Below are positions 63,167-64,000 of a stretch of DNA of 64,000 bases, in pieces. Numbering within the stretch: position 1 is the first letter of the stretch; every line of letters starts with the position of its first letter. The stretch covers positions 59,367 to 123,366 of the forward strand of contig NZ_JAOEEA010000016.1 of NCBI RefSeq assembly GCF_029837695.1, read 5' to 3'. Source of the stretch: Pseudomonas sp. GD04019. Lineage in GTDB: Bacteria > Pseudomonadota > Gammaproteobacteria > Pseudomonadales > Pseudomonadaceae. The notes under the pieces are model-generated. The model ran no database searches and was not told the DNA's origin. It saw only the letters and a program-made list of their open reading frames with translations. The translations under genes and the position numbers were made by a program.

Positions 63167-63990
63167 GCCAGCCTCCCACGCAGCACGCGGCTCAGCGCGT
63201 CGGCCAGCAGCACCAGAAGAAGGAAGGTCAGCAGCATGCTGGCCACCTCGCCGCCAGCGAACATGCGCAGCGACAGGTCGATCTGCTGGCCCAGGCCGCC
63301 GGCGCCGACGAAGCCCATCACCACCGAGGCGCGAATCGCGCATTCCCAGCGGTACACGGTGTAGGAGGTCAGCTCGGCGGCGGCATTCGGCAGCAGGCCA
63401 TAGACGAAGGCGGTGAACCGGCTGCTGCCGCCCTGCAGCAGGGCGTGCATCGGGCGTTGGTCGACCGATTCGAGGATTTCCGCGTAGACCTTGCCGAGCA
63501 TGCCGGCGTAGGTGATGGCGATAGCCAGCACCCCGGCAGTGGGGCCGAGGCCGACGGCGCGGACGAACAGCAGCGCCCAGACGATTTCCGGCACGCTGCG
63601 CAGGAAGATCAGCAGGCCGCGCACCGGCCAGCGCAGGGCCTGGCCTAGCGCATTCGGCCGCCCACCCCGCGAAGCCGCCGACAGCGACAGCGCGCGGCTG
63701 GCGGCCAGGCCGGCGGGAATCGCCACCAGCAGCGCCAGGGCCATGCCAGCGGTGGCGATGGCCAGGGTTTGCAGGGTGGCATCGAGCAGTAGCTGCAGGA
63801 AGTCCGGGGTGTGCGCTGGTGGCCAGAAGGCGGCGACGAAGCGGCCCATCTCGCTCTGGCTGTCGGCCTGCAGCAGCACGCCCGGGTTCAGCTCGGCGAG
63901 CTGGATGCCCGGCCACAGCAGGGCCACGGCCAGTACCGTCAGCAGCAGGCGGGGCAGGGCAGCGGGATCGCGGCGGTCCGCACTCAGCAT
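63163..63990 (-). CDS. phnE: PhnE-type phosphonate ABC transporter permease (first copy)
   Basis: A 275-residue permease. The N-terminal helix (LLLTVLAVALLWPGIQLA) is followed by a periplasmic stretch and the core helices; the EAA segment reads ILESVDQRPMHALLQGGSSR and VMGFVGAGGLGQQID is the paired motif. It precedes the second permease with a 4-base overlap. The window ends 10 bases upstream of its ATG, so its promoter or upstream gene is not seen. Confidence 0.87.
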   Translation of the reverse strand: MLSADRRDPAALPRLLLTVLAVALLWPGIQLAELNPGVLLQADSQSEMGRFVAAFWPPAHTPDFLQLLLDATLQTLAIATAGMALALLVAIPAGLAASRALSLSAASRGGRPNALGQALRWPVRGLLIFLRSVPEIVWALLFVRAVGLGPTAGVLAIAITYAGMLGKVYAEILESVDQRPMHALLQGGSSRFTAFVYGLLPNAAAELTSYTVYRWECAIRASVVMGFVGAGGLGQQIDLSLRMFAGGEVASMLLTFLLLVLLADALSRVLRGRLA

Positions 63991-64000
63991 GATGCGGTTC

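Overview
The window is a stretch of a high-GC gammaproteobacterial chromosome, almost certainly a Pseudomonas. Gene content, codon use (strong G/C at third positions) and several conserved gene neighbourhoods support this. From memory, the neighbourhoods match P. aeruginosa blocks wbpM/comEA-like (PA3141-PA3140), the NAGGN osmoprotectant operon with polyphosphate:AMP phosphotransferase close by (PA3455-PA3463 region), and fumC-bolA-trhO-dsbA-ABC-rbdA (PA0854-PA0861 region). The blocks are joined in a different order, so this is not P. aeruginosa itself. No rRNA, tRNA, CRISPR array, insertion sequence or prophage was seen. Dispersed Pseudomonas-type intergenic palindromes are numerous.

Layout. 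1-3.3 kb: end of a WbpM-type dehydratase, a ComEA-like DNA-binding protein, and an overlapping tartronate semialdehyde reductase-like/hydroxypyruvate isomerase pair. 3.3-9.3 kb: a large tubulin/FtsZ-like protein on the minus strand, a DUF3302 + HlyD membrane pair, a CynX/NimT-type MFS transporter and small proteins. 9.3-17.2 kb (minus strand): the N-acetylglutaminylglutamine amide (NAGGN) operon asnO-ngg-M42 peptidase, then a 7TMR-DISM hybrid histidine kinase and a YheU-family protein. 17.3-22.2 kb: mnmC, polyphosphate:AMP phosphotransferase, a small DUF6316 protein and an EamA transporter. 22.2-30 kb: an NAD(P)H oxidoreductase gene broken by one amber codon, fumC, DUF2804, DUF2059, bolA, trhO, a FrnE-like DsbA protein and an ABC exporter.

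30-38.7 kb: a repeat-rich spacer with a tandemly duplicated terminator/REP unit, a coiled-coil membrane protein, a MocR-type regulator whose upstream ATG overlaps the ccoG stop, an RbdA-like GGDEF/EAL protein, an MDR oxidoreductase and an AraC regulator. 38.7-52.3 kb: a phenylalanine/tyrosine catabolic region. The genes are hpd, a previously unlisted 51-codon ORF, hmgA (short type), fahA, maiA, then an AT-rich two-gene cassette behind a long inverted-repeat element, an Lrp-type regulator, a fused indolepyruvate ferredoxin oxidoreductase, a Leu/Phe dehydrogenase and an AroP-type permease. Together these would import aromatic amino acids, remove the amino group, and take 4-hydroxyphenylpyruvate through homogentisate to fumarate and acetoacetate.

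52.3-64 kb: a chemoreceptor, a YdjM-like membrane protein, an edd-pgl pair of the Entner-Doudoroff route, YCII and VOC proteins, a GlxA-type regulator, a thioesterase, ArfB, a PAS-GGEEF diguanylate cyclase, and two PhnE-type phosphonate transporter permeases at the right edge.

All functional calls come from reading the translated sequence and family knowledge; no database search was run.
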